DNA of 64,000 nt from Bacteroidetes bacterium GWF2_38_335. Lineage in GTDB: Bacteria; Bacteroidota; Bacteroidia; Bacteroidales; GWF2-38-335. Position 1 is the stretch's first letter; every line of letters begins with the position of its first letter. The position numbers were made by a program, and so were the translations under genes. The notes under the pieces are model-generated. The model made no database searches. It saw nothing but the letters and a program-made list of their open reading frames with translations, and was not told where the DNA came from. The DNA lies in NCBI GenBank assembly GCA_001769535.1, contig MEOH01000028.1, positions 1 through 64,000 on the forward strand, in the 5' to 3' direction. This document shows, piece after piece, positions 24,601 to 32,615 of this stretch.

Positions 24601-25589
24601 AATATCTGCAGCTTGAGGGGCTTGCCTACAGACTGGTTCCGGTAAAATCAGATCTCGAATATAAAGACATGCGCGACAATACCGTTGGTTTTGTCAACAC
24701 CAAAATCATGTACCAGAACCTCATGGAAAATTTCCAGTGGGGAAGGATGAACGAGCCTGATGTATATCTTGATGAGCAAAATATCAGAATGCTGTATAAT
24801 CTTAAAAACAAGTTTTCGCGCCTTGCCGACGAGCTGATCCTTGAAGACAAAAACGACCTCGCCGTTAAAGTCCTCGACCGTTGCAACGAACTCATTCCCA
24901 ACGAAAGGGTTCCGTATAACCTTTATAATATTGCAATTGTGAAAGGGTATTATCTGGCAGGAGAATACGAAAAAGCACGAAAACACCTGAAAATTCTGGA
25001 AGAAAATCTCAATCAGGAGCTGGAATATTACGGAACATTCGACAGTGAAGATTTTAAGTCTATTGAAGACAGAATCCTGGGAGCACAGGACAATCTTTCT
25101 TTGGCAAACGGTCTGTGGTATCTCCTTGGCGATAAAAAGCCCGAAGGAGTGAAAATGCCTGCAGGGTTTAAAAAGGAAGACATGTATAAGAAGATAATGC
25201 AATACTATAAACTCTCATTCCGCGAAAAAATGGTGTTTATTAATCACCTTGAGCTGGCGGCAGCTTACAGAGAGATGATTACAGGATTCACAGAAGATGT
25301 TCGCTCAAAACTTGGATTTGGAAACAGCGAACTCTTTGAGTGGTTTCTGAATGCCCCCGAGGAAAAACTGCTGATGCTCAGGAACACACTCGAGAAACAA
25401 CTTGACGATAAAAACAAAAAGGAATTTCTTGAATTTATCGATCGTTTCGTTTTATACAACAGAACAAAAGCCGATAAGGAAAAACTTGCAAAACTTGACA
25501 ATATTGCACTGTTCGAATGGATTGTTTCTTTCTCGGATTATGAAATGATGCTGACAACAGGATTTATTAGAGCGGATATCAATTTGTAA
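21687..25589 (+). CDS. DUF2723 multi-pass membrane glycosyltransferase-like protein
   Basis: 1300 residues. The N-terminus has [32 protein letters not shown] (read in two parts, residues 24-56), the DUF2723 (PF11028) hallmark with an acidic residue in the first loop as in GT-C enzymes. About a dozen membrane segments run to residue 650, followed by a large soluble region with helical repeats near the end. The eukaryotic relative TMEM260 is a protein O-mannosyltransferase, so a role in glycosylating envelope or secreted proteins is plausible but inferred. Followed after two bases by a polysaccharide deacetylase gene. Confidence 0.88.
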   Translation: [1300 protein letters not shown]

Positions 25590-25591
25590 TT

Positions 25592-26257
25592 ATGTGGATA
25601 AAGTCGTTTAAAGTCATAGAAAAACTGTATCCCAGCGCCCACTGGCATTTTCCGGTGGACGATGGCCGTACTTTTTTGACTTTTGATGACGGTCCGCATC
25701 CTTCAATAACCCCCTGGGTACTTGATAAACTTGATGAGTTCAATGCCCGGGCAACATTTTTCTGTCTGGGGAAAAATGTGGAAAAATATCCTGAAATATA
25801 CAGGGAAATAATCGCGCGGGGTCACCGAACCGGCAACCATACCTTTAATCATAAAAACGGATGGAAAACAGCCAACAAAGATTACTATGAAGATATTCGC
25901 AAGGCAGCCGGAGTAATTGATTCAGACCTGTTCAGACCCCCTTATGGCAAAATCAGAAGTTCGCAGCTTTACGCCCTGAAAAAGGAATATTGTATTGTGA
26001 TGTGGACCTTGCTGAGTATGGATTTTGATAAAAAAATCAGTCCGCAGCAATGCTTAAAAAATGTAACCGGATACATGACCAAGGGAGCAGTAGTTGTTTT
26101 TCATGATTCTGAAAAAGCCGAGAAAAACATGAAATATGCCCTTGAAGGCACTCTTGTTAAACTGGCCGAAGCAAAAATGTCATCAGAATCAATTCCCGTG
26201 AAAAAACAAGAACAGGCACAATCTTTGCAATTGAATCAACCAATAATAAACGGATAA
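25592..26257 (+). CDS. Polysaccharide deacetylase (CE4 / NodB domain)
   Basis: 221 residues. NodB motifs appear in order: TFDDGPHPS (metal Asp pair), RTGNHTFNHKNGW (H-x3-H metal site), FRPPYGKIR, and VVVFHDSEKA. The enzyme removes N- or O-acetyl groups from a polysaccharide such as peptidoglycan or a surface glycan. No signal peptide is visible, so it may act in the cytoplasm or leave by another route. It is two bases after the DUF2723 gene and eleven before the TonB-like gene, an operon. Confidence 0.92.
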   Translation: MWIKSFKVIEKLYPSAHWHFPVDDGRTFLTFDDGPHPSITPWVLDKLDEFNARATFFCLGKNVEKYPEIYREIIARGHRTGNHTFNHKNGWKTANKDYYEDIRKAAGVIDSDLFRPPYGKIRSSQLYALKKEYCIVMWTLLSMDFDKKISPQQCLKNVTGYMTKGAVVVFHDSEKAEKNMKYALEGTLVKLAEAKMSSESIPVKKQEQAQSLQLNQPIING

Positions 26258-26268
26258 AATTTACAGAA

Positions 26269-26667
26269 ATGAAAATATTGTTTTCAGTCATACTCATTGG
26301 CCTGGCATCTCTGGCTTTTTCGCAGGATACCGTAAAGTACATCAACAAAGAAGTTCTTGTTGATCGGGAGCCGGCTTATCCGGCTGGTGAAATGGCCCTG
26401 TATTCATTCATTTACCAAAACCTCAGATTTCCCGATGCCGCAAAAAAACAAACCATTGATGTGGAAGTTTCAGTGAGTTGGGAAGTGCTGACCGATGGCA
26501 GTGTAGGCAATGTACAGTTTTTAAGAAAAGCAGGTTATGGAATTGACGAAGAGATAGAAAAACTCATCCGATCACAAAAATTTCTTCCCTGTATCCAGGA
26601 AGGCAAAATTGTAAAAATGACCATGATGATGAATCTGCCTGTACAGCGGCGCGCAGATACTAATTAG
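26269..26667 (+). CDS. TonB C-terminal-domain-like periplasmic protein
   Basis: 132 residues with a signal peptide (MKILFSVILIGLASLAFSQ). The mature part reads like a TonB C-terminal domain: YPAGEMALYSFIYQNLRFPDAAKK, VSVSWEVLTDGSVGNVQFLRKAGYGIDEEIEKLI, and a final KMTMMMNLPV. It lacks the N-terminal membrane anchor and proline linker of true TonB, so it is a free periplasmic domain, common in Bacteroidota. Third gene of the DUF2723 operon; converges on the next gene with a four-base overlap. Confidence 0.75.
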   Translation: MKILFSVILIGLASLAFSQDTVKYINKEVLVDREPAYPAGEMALYSFIYQNLRFPDAAKKQTIDVEVSVSWEVLTDGSVGNVQFLRKAGYGIDEEIEKLIRSQKFLPCIQEGKIVKMTMMMNLPVQRRADTN

Positions 26668-27194
26668 TGATGGTGTTTATTTCGATTAAGTATAAAAAAC
26701 ATTGCAGCTTCAGCGGCAGGAAGCATAGAATTAAAATTGTCATATTGCCCGTATCCAATCATTAAATCAAAACTCAGGTTTGGTGAAGCAAATAATTTGA
26801 AATCAACACCCAGCCCGGAATTCCATTTGGTTGTTTCTCTGACTTCCTGATAATAATAATTTGTCTCATAATTCCTGTAAATAGCACTGTTTGCAAAGTA
26901 AAGATTTAACTCGAAAGTTTTACTGCTGGCCGATGAAATTTTGTAAAACAAAGTCAGTCCGTTACTCACGGTAACATCCCTTCCGTCCCTCATAACCAGC
27001 GGGACACAGTTTATTTGAATGCCAAAATTTTTTATGAGGCAGCGGTAAGAAAACCCCATGCCGGTTGTTGTTCCAACGGCAAATCCCAGTTCATGCCTTA
27101 ATTTACTTTTTTTAACAGAATCTGCATCGTGATTTTGTGCGTAAATGGCATTGACGACAAATACTATTGATAAAAACAGAATGATTTTTTTCAT
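26664..27194 (-). CDS. Outer-membrane beta-barrel-like protein, unknown function
   Basis: 176 residues with a signal peptide (MKKIILFLSIVFVVNAIYAQ). Alternating strands such as LGFAVGTTTGMGFSYRC and FELNLYFANSAIY suggest an eight-stranded barrel; the C-terminus is HHH-rich (NRNKHHH). No family recognised with certainty. It is convergent with the TonB-like gene, overlapping by four bases. Confidence 0.65.
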   Translation of the reverse strand: MKKIILFLSIVFVVNAIYAQNHDADSVKKSKLRHELGFAVGTTTGMGFSYRCLIKNFGIQINCVPLVMRDGRDVTVSNGLTLFYKISSASSKTFELNLYFANSAIYRNYETNYYYQEVRETTKWNSGLGVDFKLFASPNLSFDLMIGYGQYDNFNSMLPAAEAAMFFILNRNKHHH

Positions 27195-27224
27195 GACACA
27201 TAAAATATATGCAATGATAAATAA

Positions 27225-27505
27225 AAATCAAAGCAACACCAAAAACTGAATAAAAAAATTTCGGCAAGAATAATGAAATAGCTTCTACGAATTCATTTGC
27301 GAAGGCAAAAGAGAATGAACTACCACGTTGCAAGCAAACGGGGTATCAACTTAGGCTTTATTACATATCCGCCCCAAGGGGCGAGGAACCGAGTTTACGA
27401 GCTCGGCGAAGCCAATAAAACCTTAGAGATCCCTCGGCTTCCCTCGGGATCAGTTCGACTAAATAATTTCAGTTCACTATCGTTCCTGAAATTATAGTCT
27501 CATTG
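27225..27505. repeat. Non-coding gap with palindromic repeats
   Basis: The 313-base gap before trpS holds CGCCCC/GGGGCG, CCGAG/CTCGG and GATCCC/GGGATC stems in succession, and the sequence GCAAGCAAACGGGGTATCAA familiar from dispersed Bacteroidota repeats. The 66-residue plus-strand ORF here is a translation of these repeats. No gene called. Confidence 0.5.
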
Positions 27506-27507
27506 AC

Positions 27508-28497
27508 TTAAAAGCTTCTGAACCCAATAACTTCCCTGACTTCCTTCAGTGTTTTGGATGCCGATGCCCGGGCTTTTTCAGCACCCTGACGGGCTACCTT
27601 ACCCAAAAAATTATTGTCGGCGGTATATTCCAGAATTTTTTCCCTGATGGGCGAAGTATATTTGATAATATCTTCGGCAAGCTGTTTTTTCAGATCGCCG
27701 TATCTGACTTCACAACTGTTGTATTTGTCTTCGAAATAACTTACGGTGTCAGGTGTTGATACCACCTTAAGTAAGGCATAAAGATTTTCAACTGCCTCGG
27801 GTTTTTTGCTGTTTTTTTCTGTTGGTCCGGCATCCGTTACGGCCCGCATAACCTTTTTTCTGATGGCTTCGGGTTCATCGGCCAGATTGATGGCGTTGCC
27901 CTCAGATTTTCCCATTTTTCCGCTTCCGTCGAGTCCCGGAATTTTAATCAGGTCATTTCCAAAATTAAATGGTTTGGGCTCGGGGAAAATTTCAGCTTTA
28001 TACATATTATTAAAACGCCTGGCAAATTTTCGGGCCATTTCCACATGTTGTTCCTGGTCTTTTCCCACAGGAACATGGTGCGCTTTGTGAATGATGATAT
28101 CGGCTGCCTGCAAAACGGGATAGGTTAGCAAACCTGCATTCACATTGTCGGGTTGTTTTCTCACTTTGTCCTTGAAGGTAGTGGTCCTTTCAAGCTCCCC
28201 CACATAGGCATTCATGCTGAGCAAAAGATACAATTCGGGGATTTCGGGAATGTCGCTCTGAATATAAATAGTGGAAATATCTGGGTCAATGCCGGCGGCC
28301 AGATATTCGGCCAGAACGGTTTTAATATTTCCATGCAGATTTTCCGGATTTGGATGTGTGGTAAGCGAGTGCCAGTCTGCAATAAAAAAGAAGCAATTAT
28401 AATCGTGCTGCATTTTCACAAAGTTTCTGAGCGCGCCAAAGTAATTTCCAAGGTGAAGGTTGCCGGTTGGTCTTATTCCGCTTAATACTGTTTCCAT
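27508..28497 (-). CDS. trpS: Tryptophanyl-tRNA synthetase
   Basis: 329 residues, normal bacterial length. Class I signatures are visible: TGNLHLGNY (HIGH-type, residues 11-19) and KMGKSEGNAI (KMSKS-type, about residue 194), with the HHVPVGKDQEQHVEM segment between them. It charges tRNA-Trp in the cytoplasm. Divergent from the MacB-like permease gene, with 143 bases between them. Confidence 0.96.
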   Translation of the reverse strand: METVLSGIRPTGNLHLGNYFGALRNFVKMQHDYNCFFFIADWHSLTTHPNPENLHGNIKTVLAEYLAAGIDPDISTIYIQSDIPEIPELYLLLSMNAYVGELERTTTFKDKVRKQPDNVNAGLLTYPVLQAADIIIHKAHHVPVGKDQEQHVEMARKFARRFNNMYKAEIFPEPKPFNFGNDLIKIPGLDGSGKMGKSEGNAINLADEPEAIRKKVMRAVTDAGPTEKNSKKPEAVENLYALLKVVSTPDTVSYFEDKYNSCEVRYGDLKKQLAEDIIKYTSPIREKILEYTADNNFLGKVARQGAEKARASASKTLKEVREVIGFRSF

Positions 28498-28588
28498 TTC
28501 GTTTTATTTTGTATGCAAATTTAACAAAGATGCTGGAAAGATTGTGTTATTGCATGTGGATTTTTAATACTCTTGTTTAAGCTTGTAT

Positions 28589-28620
28589 TTTGAAAAATCC
28601 CATTAATTAGACTATTTTTG
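28589..28620 (+). promoter_or_regulatory. Promoter of the ABC operon
   Basis: TTTG (28589-28592), a 20-base spacer, then TATTTTTG (28613-28620): the full Bacteroidota TTTG-N19-21-TAnnTTTG arrangement, 20 bases before the permease ATG. Confidence 0.65.
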
Positions 28621-28640
28621 CCATATTAAATAAAAACTCA

Positions 28641-29891
28641 ATGCGGTTTTTTGTCCTTTTTTCAGAGAATGTGGTTATTGCCATCCGGTCAATCCGGTCA
28701 AATTTAACACGCGCCATACTCACCATACTCATCATTGCTTTTGGTATTATGGCGCTGGTTGGAATTCTTACTGCCATCGACTCCATCAAAGGATCCATAT
28801 CCGACCAGTTCACGAATATGGGCGCCAACACCTTTACCATTAAAAGCAAGGATGGTTTTGCACACGGACCAAGAAAAAGAGGCAAGCGCAGCAACAATCT
28901 CAAAACAATAACATACAAGGAAGCGGCACGGTTTAAGCAAGAATTTAATTTTCCTGCAATAGTTTCGGTTTACACCCAGGCCTCAAATCAGGGGACCCTT
29001 AAATTTAAATCAGAAAAAACAAATCCAAATATTCCTGTTTTTGGAATTGATGAGAATTATTTACAAACCTCGGGTTTTGAAATTGAAAAGGGCCGGAATT
29101 TTACGCAGGAAGAAATTCGCATGAACCGCAATTATGCCATTATCGGTAGCCAGCTTGTGAAAACACTTTTCAAAAACAATGAGGATCCTTTGGATAAAAT
29201 TGTTTCAATTGGCAACGGAAAATACAAAATCATAGGTGTTTTAAAGGAAAAGGGATCGAGTCTGAGTTCAAATTCTGACATGATTTGCCTATTGCCCCTG
29301 ACCAATGTGCGCATGTATTTTGCCCGTGAGGAAATGGCTTATGAGATTGCGGTAATGCCCGGAGAAAGCATTTCCTTAGATGTTGCCACCGGCGAGGCCG
29401 AAGGTTTATTCAGGAAAATAAGAAAACTTACCTTGCGCGACCTCAACAACTTCGAGATTCAAAAAAGCGACAGTCTGGTGAGCATGTTTCTCGAAAACAT
29501 CCAGTATGTGACTATCGCAGCAACGATTATCGGAATCATAACTTTACTGGGGGCGGCAATCGGATTGATGAACATTATGCTTGTGGCTGTATCGGAGCGT
29601 ACCCGCGAAATAGGCACGCGCAAAGCCATCGGCGCTACTTCGGCAGATATCAGACAACAATTCCTGTTTGAAACAATTATAATCGGACAACTCGGGGGTG
29701 CACTTGGAATTATCCTCGGAATTTTCATGGGCAACATTGTTTCGATGTTGACGGGCGGACCATTTATCATTCCATGGCTGTGGATTTTCTTCGGCGTATT
29801 CCTGTGCCTGGTCGTTAGTCTGGCCTCCGGAATGATTCCGGCCATGAAAGCCAGTAAACTTGATCCAATTATTGCTTTAAGATATGAGTAG
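28641..29891 (+). CDS. MacB-like ABC transporter permease
   Basis: 416 residues. One N-terminal membrane helix (LTRAILTILIIAFGIMALVGI), a periplasmic MacB_PCD-like domain (about 50-250), and three C-terminal helices with the FtsX/MacB signature VAVSERTREIGTRKAIGAT. Such permeases work as mechanotransmitters for lipoprotein, toxin or antibiotic export. It carries no ATPase domain. The next gene, an ABC ATPase, starts eight bases before its stop, so the ATPase is probably shared or borrowed by this permease. Confidence 0.88.
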   Translation: MRFFVLFSENVVIAIRSIRSNLTRAILTILIIAFGIMALVGILTAIDSIKGSISDQFTNMGANTFTIKSKDGFAHGPRKRGKRSNNLKTITYKEAARFKQEFNFPAIVSVYTQASNQGTLKFKSEKTNPNIPVFGIDENYLQTSGFEIEKGRNFTQEEIRMNRNYAIIGSQLVKTLFKNNEDPLDKIVSIGNGKYKIIGVLKEKGSSLSSNSDMICLLPLTNVRMYFAREEMAYEIAVMPGESISLDVATGEAEGLFRKIRKLTLRDLNNFEIQKSDSLVSMFLENIQYVTIAATIIGIITLLGAAIGLMNIMLVAVSERTREIGTRKAIGATSADIRQQFLFETIIIGQLGGALGIILGIFMGNIVSMLTGGPFIIPWLWIFFGVFLCLVVSLASGMIPAMKASKLDPIIALRYE

Positions 29892-30504
29892 TATTCTGGA
29901 GATAAAAAATCTGTACCTTAAAGCAGGCGAAAAAGAATTATGTTCTGATTTCAGTCTTTCACTAAAAAAAGGAGACAAAGCAGTTGTTGAGGGATCTTCG
30001 GGTACCGGAAAAAGCACACTGATACACACCATCCTTGGATTTTTTCCTGATTATAAAGGATCCATCAGATTTATGGACAAGGAATTATCTCCCGAAACAG
30101 TCCATTTTTTCAGGACAGGTATTGCATGGATGCCTCAGCAAATAACCTTCAGGGGAAAAGTATTGGGGTTTTTTGAAAAGACATTCGACTTTCATGTAAA
30201 CAGGCATCTGAGGCCCACAGAAAAGGAAATCAGCGATTATATTGGTCTTTTCAAACTGGATAAAGACACGCCCGATAAAAAATTCGAGCAAATATCAGGC
30301 GGAGAAAAGCAACGGGTGATATTAATGGTCGTACTTCTCCTCAAACGCCCACTGCTGTTACTTGACGAACCTGTTTCCTCACTCGATGAAGAAAATAAAA
30401 CCGTGGTAACGGATGTGATACTTGGGAACCCTGCTTTAACTGTGCTTTCGGCATCCCACGATAAAACATGGAACAGCCGGTGCACCATTAACAAGCCATT
30501 TTGA
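29884..30504 (+). CDS. ABC transporter ATP-binding protein
   Basis: 206 residues, a bare nucleotide-binding domain. Walker A GSSGTGKST (about 38-46), Q-loop WMPQQITF, signature ISGGEKQRV and Walker B LLLLDEPVSSLD are intact, with an H-loop His in SASHDK. Short size and the FetB-like neighbour suggest a FetA-type ATPase, although MacB-type is also possible from the left neighbour. It overlaps both flanking genes (ATGAGTAG upstream, ATGA downstream), so all three are translated together. Confidence 0.9.
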   Translation: MSSILEIKNLYLKAGEKELCSDFSLSLKKGDKAVVEGSSGTGKSTLIHTILGFFPDYKGSIRFMDKELSPETVHFFRTGIAWMPQQITFRGKVLGFFEKTFDFHVNRHLRPTEKEISDYIGLFKLDKDTPDKKFEQISGGEKQRVILMVVLLLKRPLLLLDEPVSSLDEENKTVVTDVILGNPALTVLSASHDKTWNSRCTINKPF

Positions 30505-31307
30505 TGAACACAACAGCCGACATATTATGGATTGATCTGCTCATTGGGCAAACCATGCTGATTGTGCCATTGATTATTTTCTGGTATTATAAAACCGGAC
30601 TGATTCTGGATACATTAATTGCCACCGTCAGGATGTCGGTTCAGCTTTTTCTGGTGGGAGTTTACCTGAAATATGTTTTTGAATGGAACAATCCATGGAT
30701 CAATTCGGCCTGGGTGATGATCATGGTGATTGTGGCCTCACTTTCAATTTCAGACAGAACAAAATTGAAACACCGGTTTTTCTTTATTCCCAATTTCATA
30801 GGCGTGTTTATTTCACTTTTGGTGGTAGATGCCTTTTTGCTCGGCTATATCATTCAGCTCGATAATGTTTTCGATGCCAGATATTATATTCCGATAACCG
30901 GAATGATTCTCGGCAATTCCCTGCAGAACAACATCATAAGTCTGAACACCTTTTATAAAACATTGAAAGACAATCTACCCGAATATCATTTTGCTTTGGC
31001 GGGCGGGGCAAAAAAATCAGAAGCATTATTTCCTTACATGCGCGAGGCACTGATCAATTCATTCAATCCAACTATAGCCAGAATGGCCGTTATTGGTTTA
31101 ATTGCCCTTCCGGGCACCATGACAGGCCAAATTATCGGGGGCAGCAGTCCCGAAATGGCCATCAAATATCAGATCATGTTGATGATTGCCATTTTCAGCT
31201 CATCGGTGATTTCTGTTTTTTTATCGATATGGGTTTCCATGAAAATTGTTTTTGACAGGTATCAGAATCTGAATCTTGGGATTTTCAGGGAAAAGAGAAA
31301 AAAATGA
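30501..31307 (+). CDS. fetB: UPF0014/FetB-like membrane permease
   Basis: 268 residues with about seven hydrophobic helices. TVRMSVQLFLVGVYLKYVF, GMILGNSLQNN and IALPGTMTGQIIGG are UPF0014 landmarks. In E. coli FetAB is an ABC exporter linked to iron homeostasis and peroxide resistance. ATGA overlap with the ATPase gene supports a FetAB pair. Export substrate in this organism is unknown. Confidence 0.82.
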   Translation: MMNTTADILWIDLLIGQTMLIVPLIIFWYYKTGLILDTLIATVRMSVQLFLVGVYLKYVFEWNNPWINSAWVMIMVIVASLSISDRTKLKHRFFFIPNFIGVFISLLVVDAFLLGYIIQLDNVFDARYYIPITGMILGNSLQNNIISLNTFYKTLKDNLPEYHFALAGGAKKSEALFPYMREALINSFNPTIARMAVIGLIALPGTMTGQIIGGSSPEMAIKYQIMLMIAIFSSSVISVFLSIWVSMKIVFDRYQNLNLGIFREKRKK

Positions 31308-31337
31308 GTCCATAAAAAAACCCATTTAAAAAAGGGG

Positions 31338-31430
31338 AATAATGAACAAGGAACATCGATATTCGATTTTAGAAGTTTAAAGTTCATAAATCTAAATTCG
31401 GTGTTCCTTGTTCTTAAATCAAAATCATTT
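31338..31430. repeat. Dispersed inverted repeat, copy 1
   Basis: GAACAAGGAACATCGA on the left mirrors TCGGTGTTCCTTGTTC on the right. The right half with its flank (TTCATAAATC...TCTTAAATCAAAA) recurs at 58317. Lies between the FetB gene and the gapA 3' end. Confidence 0.65.
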
Positions 31431-31485
31431 TTATGGCTAAGCCATTATTAAATAGCCATCTTTTTAGAAGGTAGGTTTTTGGTCT

Positions 31486-32493
31486 TTATAAAAAAAGTTT
31501 TGGAATCAGATCCACAACCCTGCATGAATATCCCCATTCATTGTCATACCACGACATAACTTTAACAGTTTTTCCAATAACCATTGTGCTGAGTGCATCG
31601 AAAATTGATGAGTGGGTGTTGTGGATAATATCAACAGAAACTATAGGGTCTTCGGTGTATTCGAGAATGCCTTTCATGGGACCTTCGGCAGCTTTTTTCA
31701 TGGCAGCATTGATTTGTTCGATGGTGGCTTCGGTTTTAAGATTTGCCACAAAGTCAACCAGTGAGCCGGTGGGGGTTGGAACGCGGACGGCTACACCGTC
31801 GAGTTTTCCTTTAAGCTCGGGAATTACTTTTCCAACAGCTTTAGCGGCGCCGGTGGTTGTGGGTATCTGAGAAACAGCACATGATCTGGCTCTGCGTAAA
31901 TCTTTATGAGGAGAGTCAAGAATCATCTGGTCGTTGGTGTAAGCGTGAATGGTGGTCATGAAACCGTTTTCAATGCCAAAATTATCATTCAGGACTTTTA
32001 CCACAGGAGCCAGGCAGTTTGTTGTGCAGCTTGCGTTTGAAACACACTTGTCTTCGGGTTTCAGGTCGGCATCGTTAACGCCCAAAACAATCATTCTGTC
32101 AATGGCATCTTTCGAAGGAACGGTAAGAATAACTTTTTTGGCACCTGTTTTCAGGTGGTCGCCGTAGCCTCCCTTTTCACTTTCCCTGCTAACAAATTTT
32201 CCGGTAGATTCAATTACAACATCAGGAGTTATTTCCCATGGGATGCCTGCCGGACTTTTTTCGGCGCTCACTTTAATCTTTTTTCCGTTTACAATAAGGT
32301 ATTCCTTTTCAACAGCAACGGTGCCGTTGAATTTTCCCTGAGTCGAATCATATTTCAGCAAATGGGCCAGAGTAGCTGTGTCGGTAAGGTCATTAATCCC
32401 AACTATTTCAATATCGTTTCTGTCGAGGGCAATTTTGAAAACGTTCCTTCCGATACGTCCAAAACCATTGATGGCAACTTTTATTTTTGACAT
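31486..32493 (-). CDS. gapA: Glyceraldehyde-3-phosphate dehydrogenase
   Basis: 335 residues. NAD-binding start INGFGRIGRNVFK, catalytic SNASCTTNCLAP (Cys near 153), the conserved TPTGSLVDFV and WYDNEWGYSCRVVDL are all present. It catalyses the oxidative phosphorylation step of glycolysis and its reverse. It has its own good promoter, so it is separate from the M42 peptidase gene 122 bases upstream. Confidence 0.97.
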   Translation of the reverse strand: MSKIKVAINGFGRIGRNVFKIALDRNDIEIVGINDLTDTATLAHLLKYDSTQGKFNGTVAVEKEYLIVNGKKIKVSAEKSPAGIPWEITPDVVIESTGKFVSRESEKGGYGDHLKTGAKKVILTVPSKDAIDRMIVLGVNDADLKPEDKCVSNASCTTNCLAPVVKVLNDNFGIENGFMTTIHAYTNDQMILDSPHKDLRRARSCAVSQIPTTTGAAKAVGKVIPELKGKLDGVAVRVPTPTGSLVDFVANLKTEATIEQINAAMKKAAEGPMKGILEYTEDPIVSVDIIHNTHSSIFDALSTMVIGKTVKVMSWYDNEWGYSCRVVDLIPKLFL

Positions 32494-32528
32494 GTCTTTA
32501 CTTTAAAATGTTAATAAAAATAAGAGAT

Positions 32529-32560
32529 CAAAATTAACCATTAATTGATTAATGTGCAAA
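32529..32560 (-). promoter_or_regulatory. Promoter of gapA
   Basis: On the minus strand TTTG, a 20-base spacer, then TAATTTTG, a perfect match to the Bacteroidota consensus, 35 bases before the ATG. The cleanest promoter in the window. Confidence 0.75.
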
Positions 32561-32615
32561 TGATATTAGTCATAATAAAACAGAATGGTTTTCGTGAGAC
32601 GCCCGTGGTGAGTCT

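Noticed and set aside
27297-27497. 66-residue plus-strand ORF upstream of trpS
   Set aside because: It overlays a run of palindromic repeats and has no family features; treated as repeat sequence.
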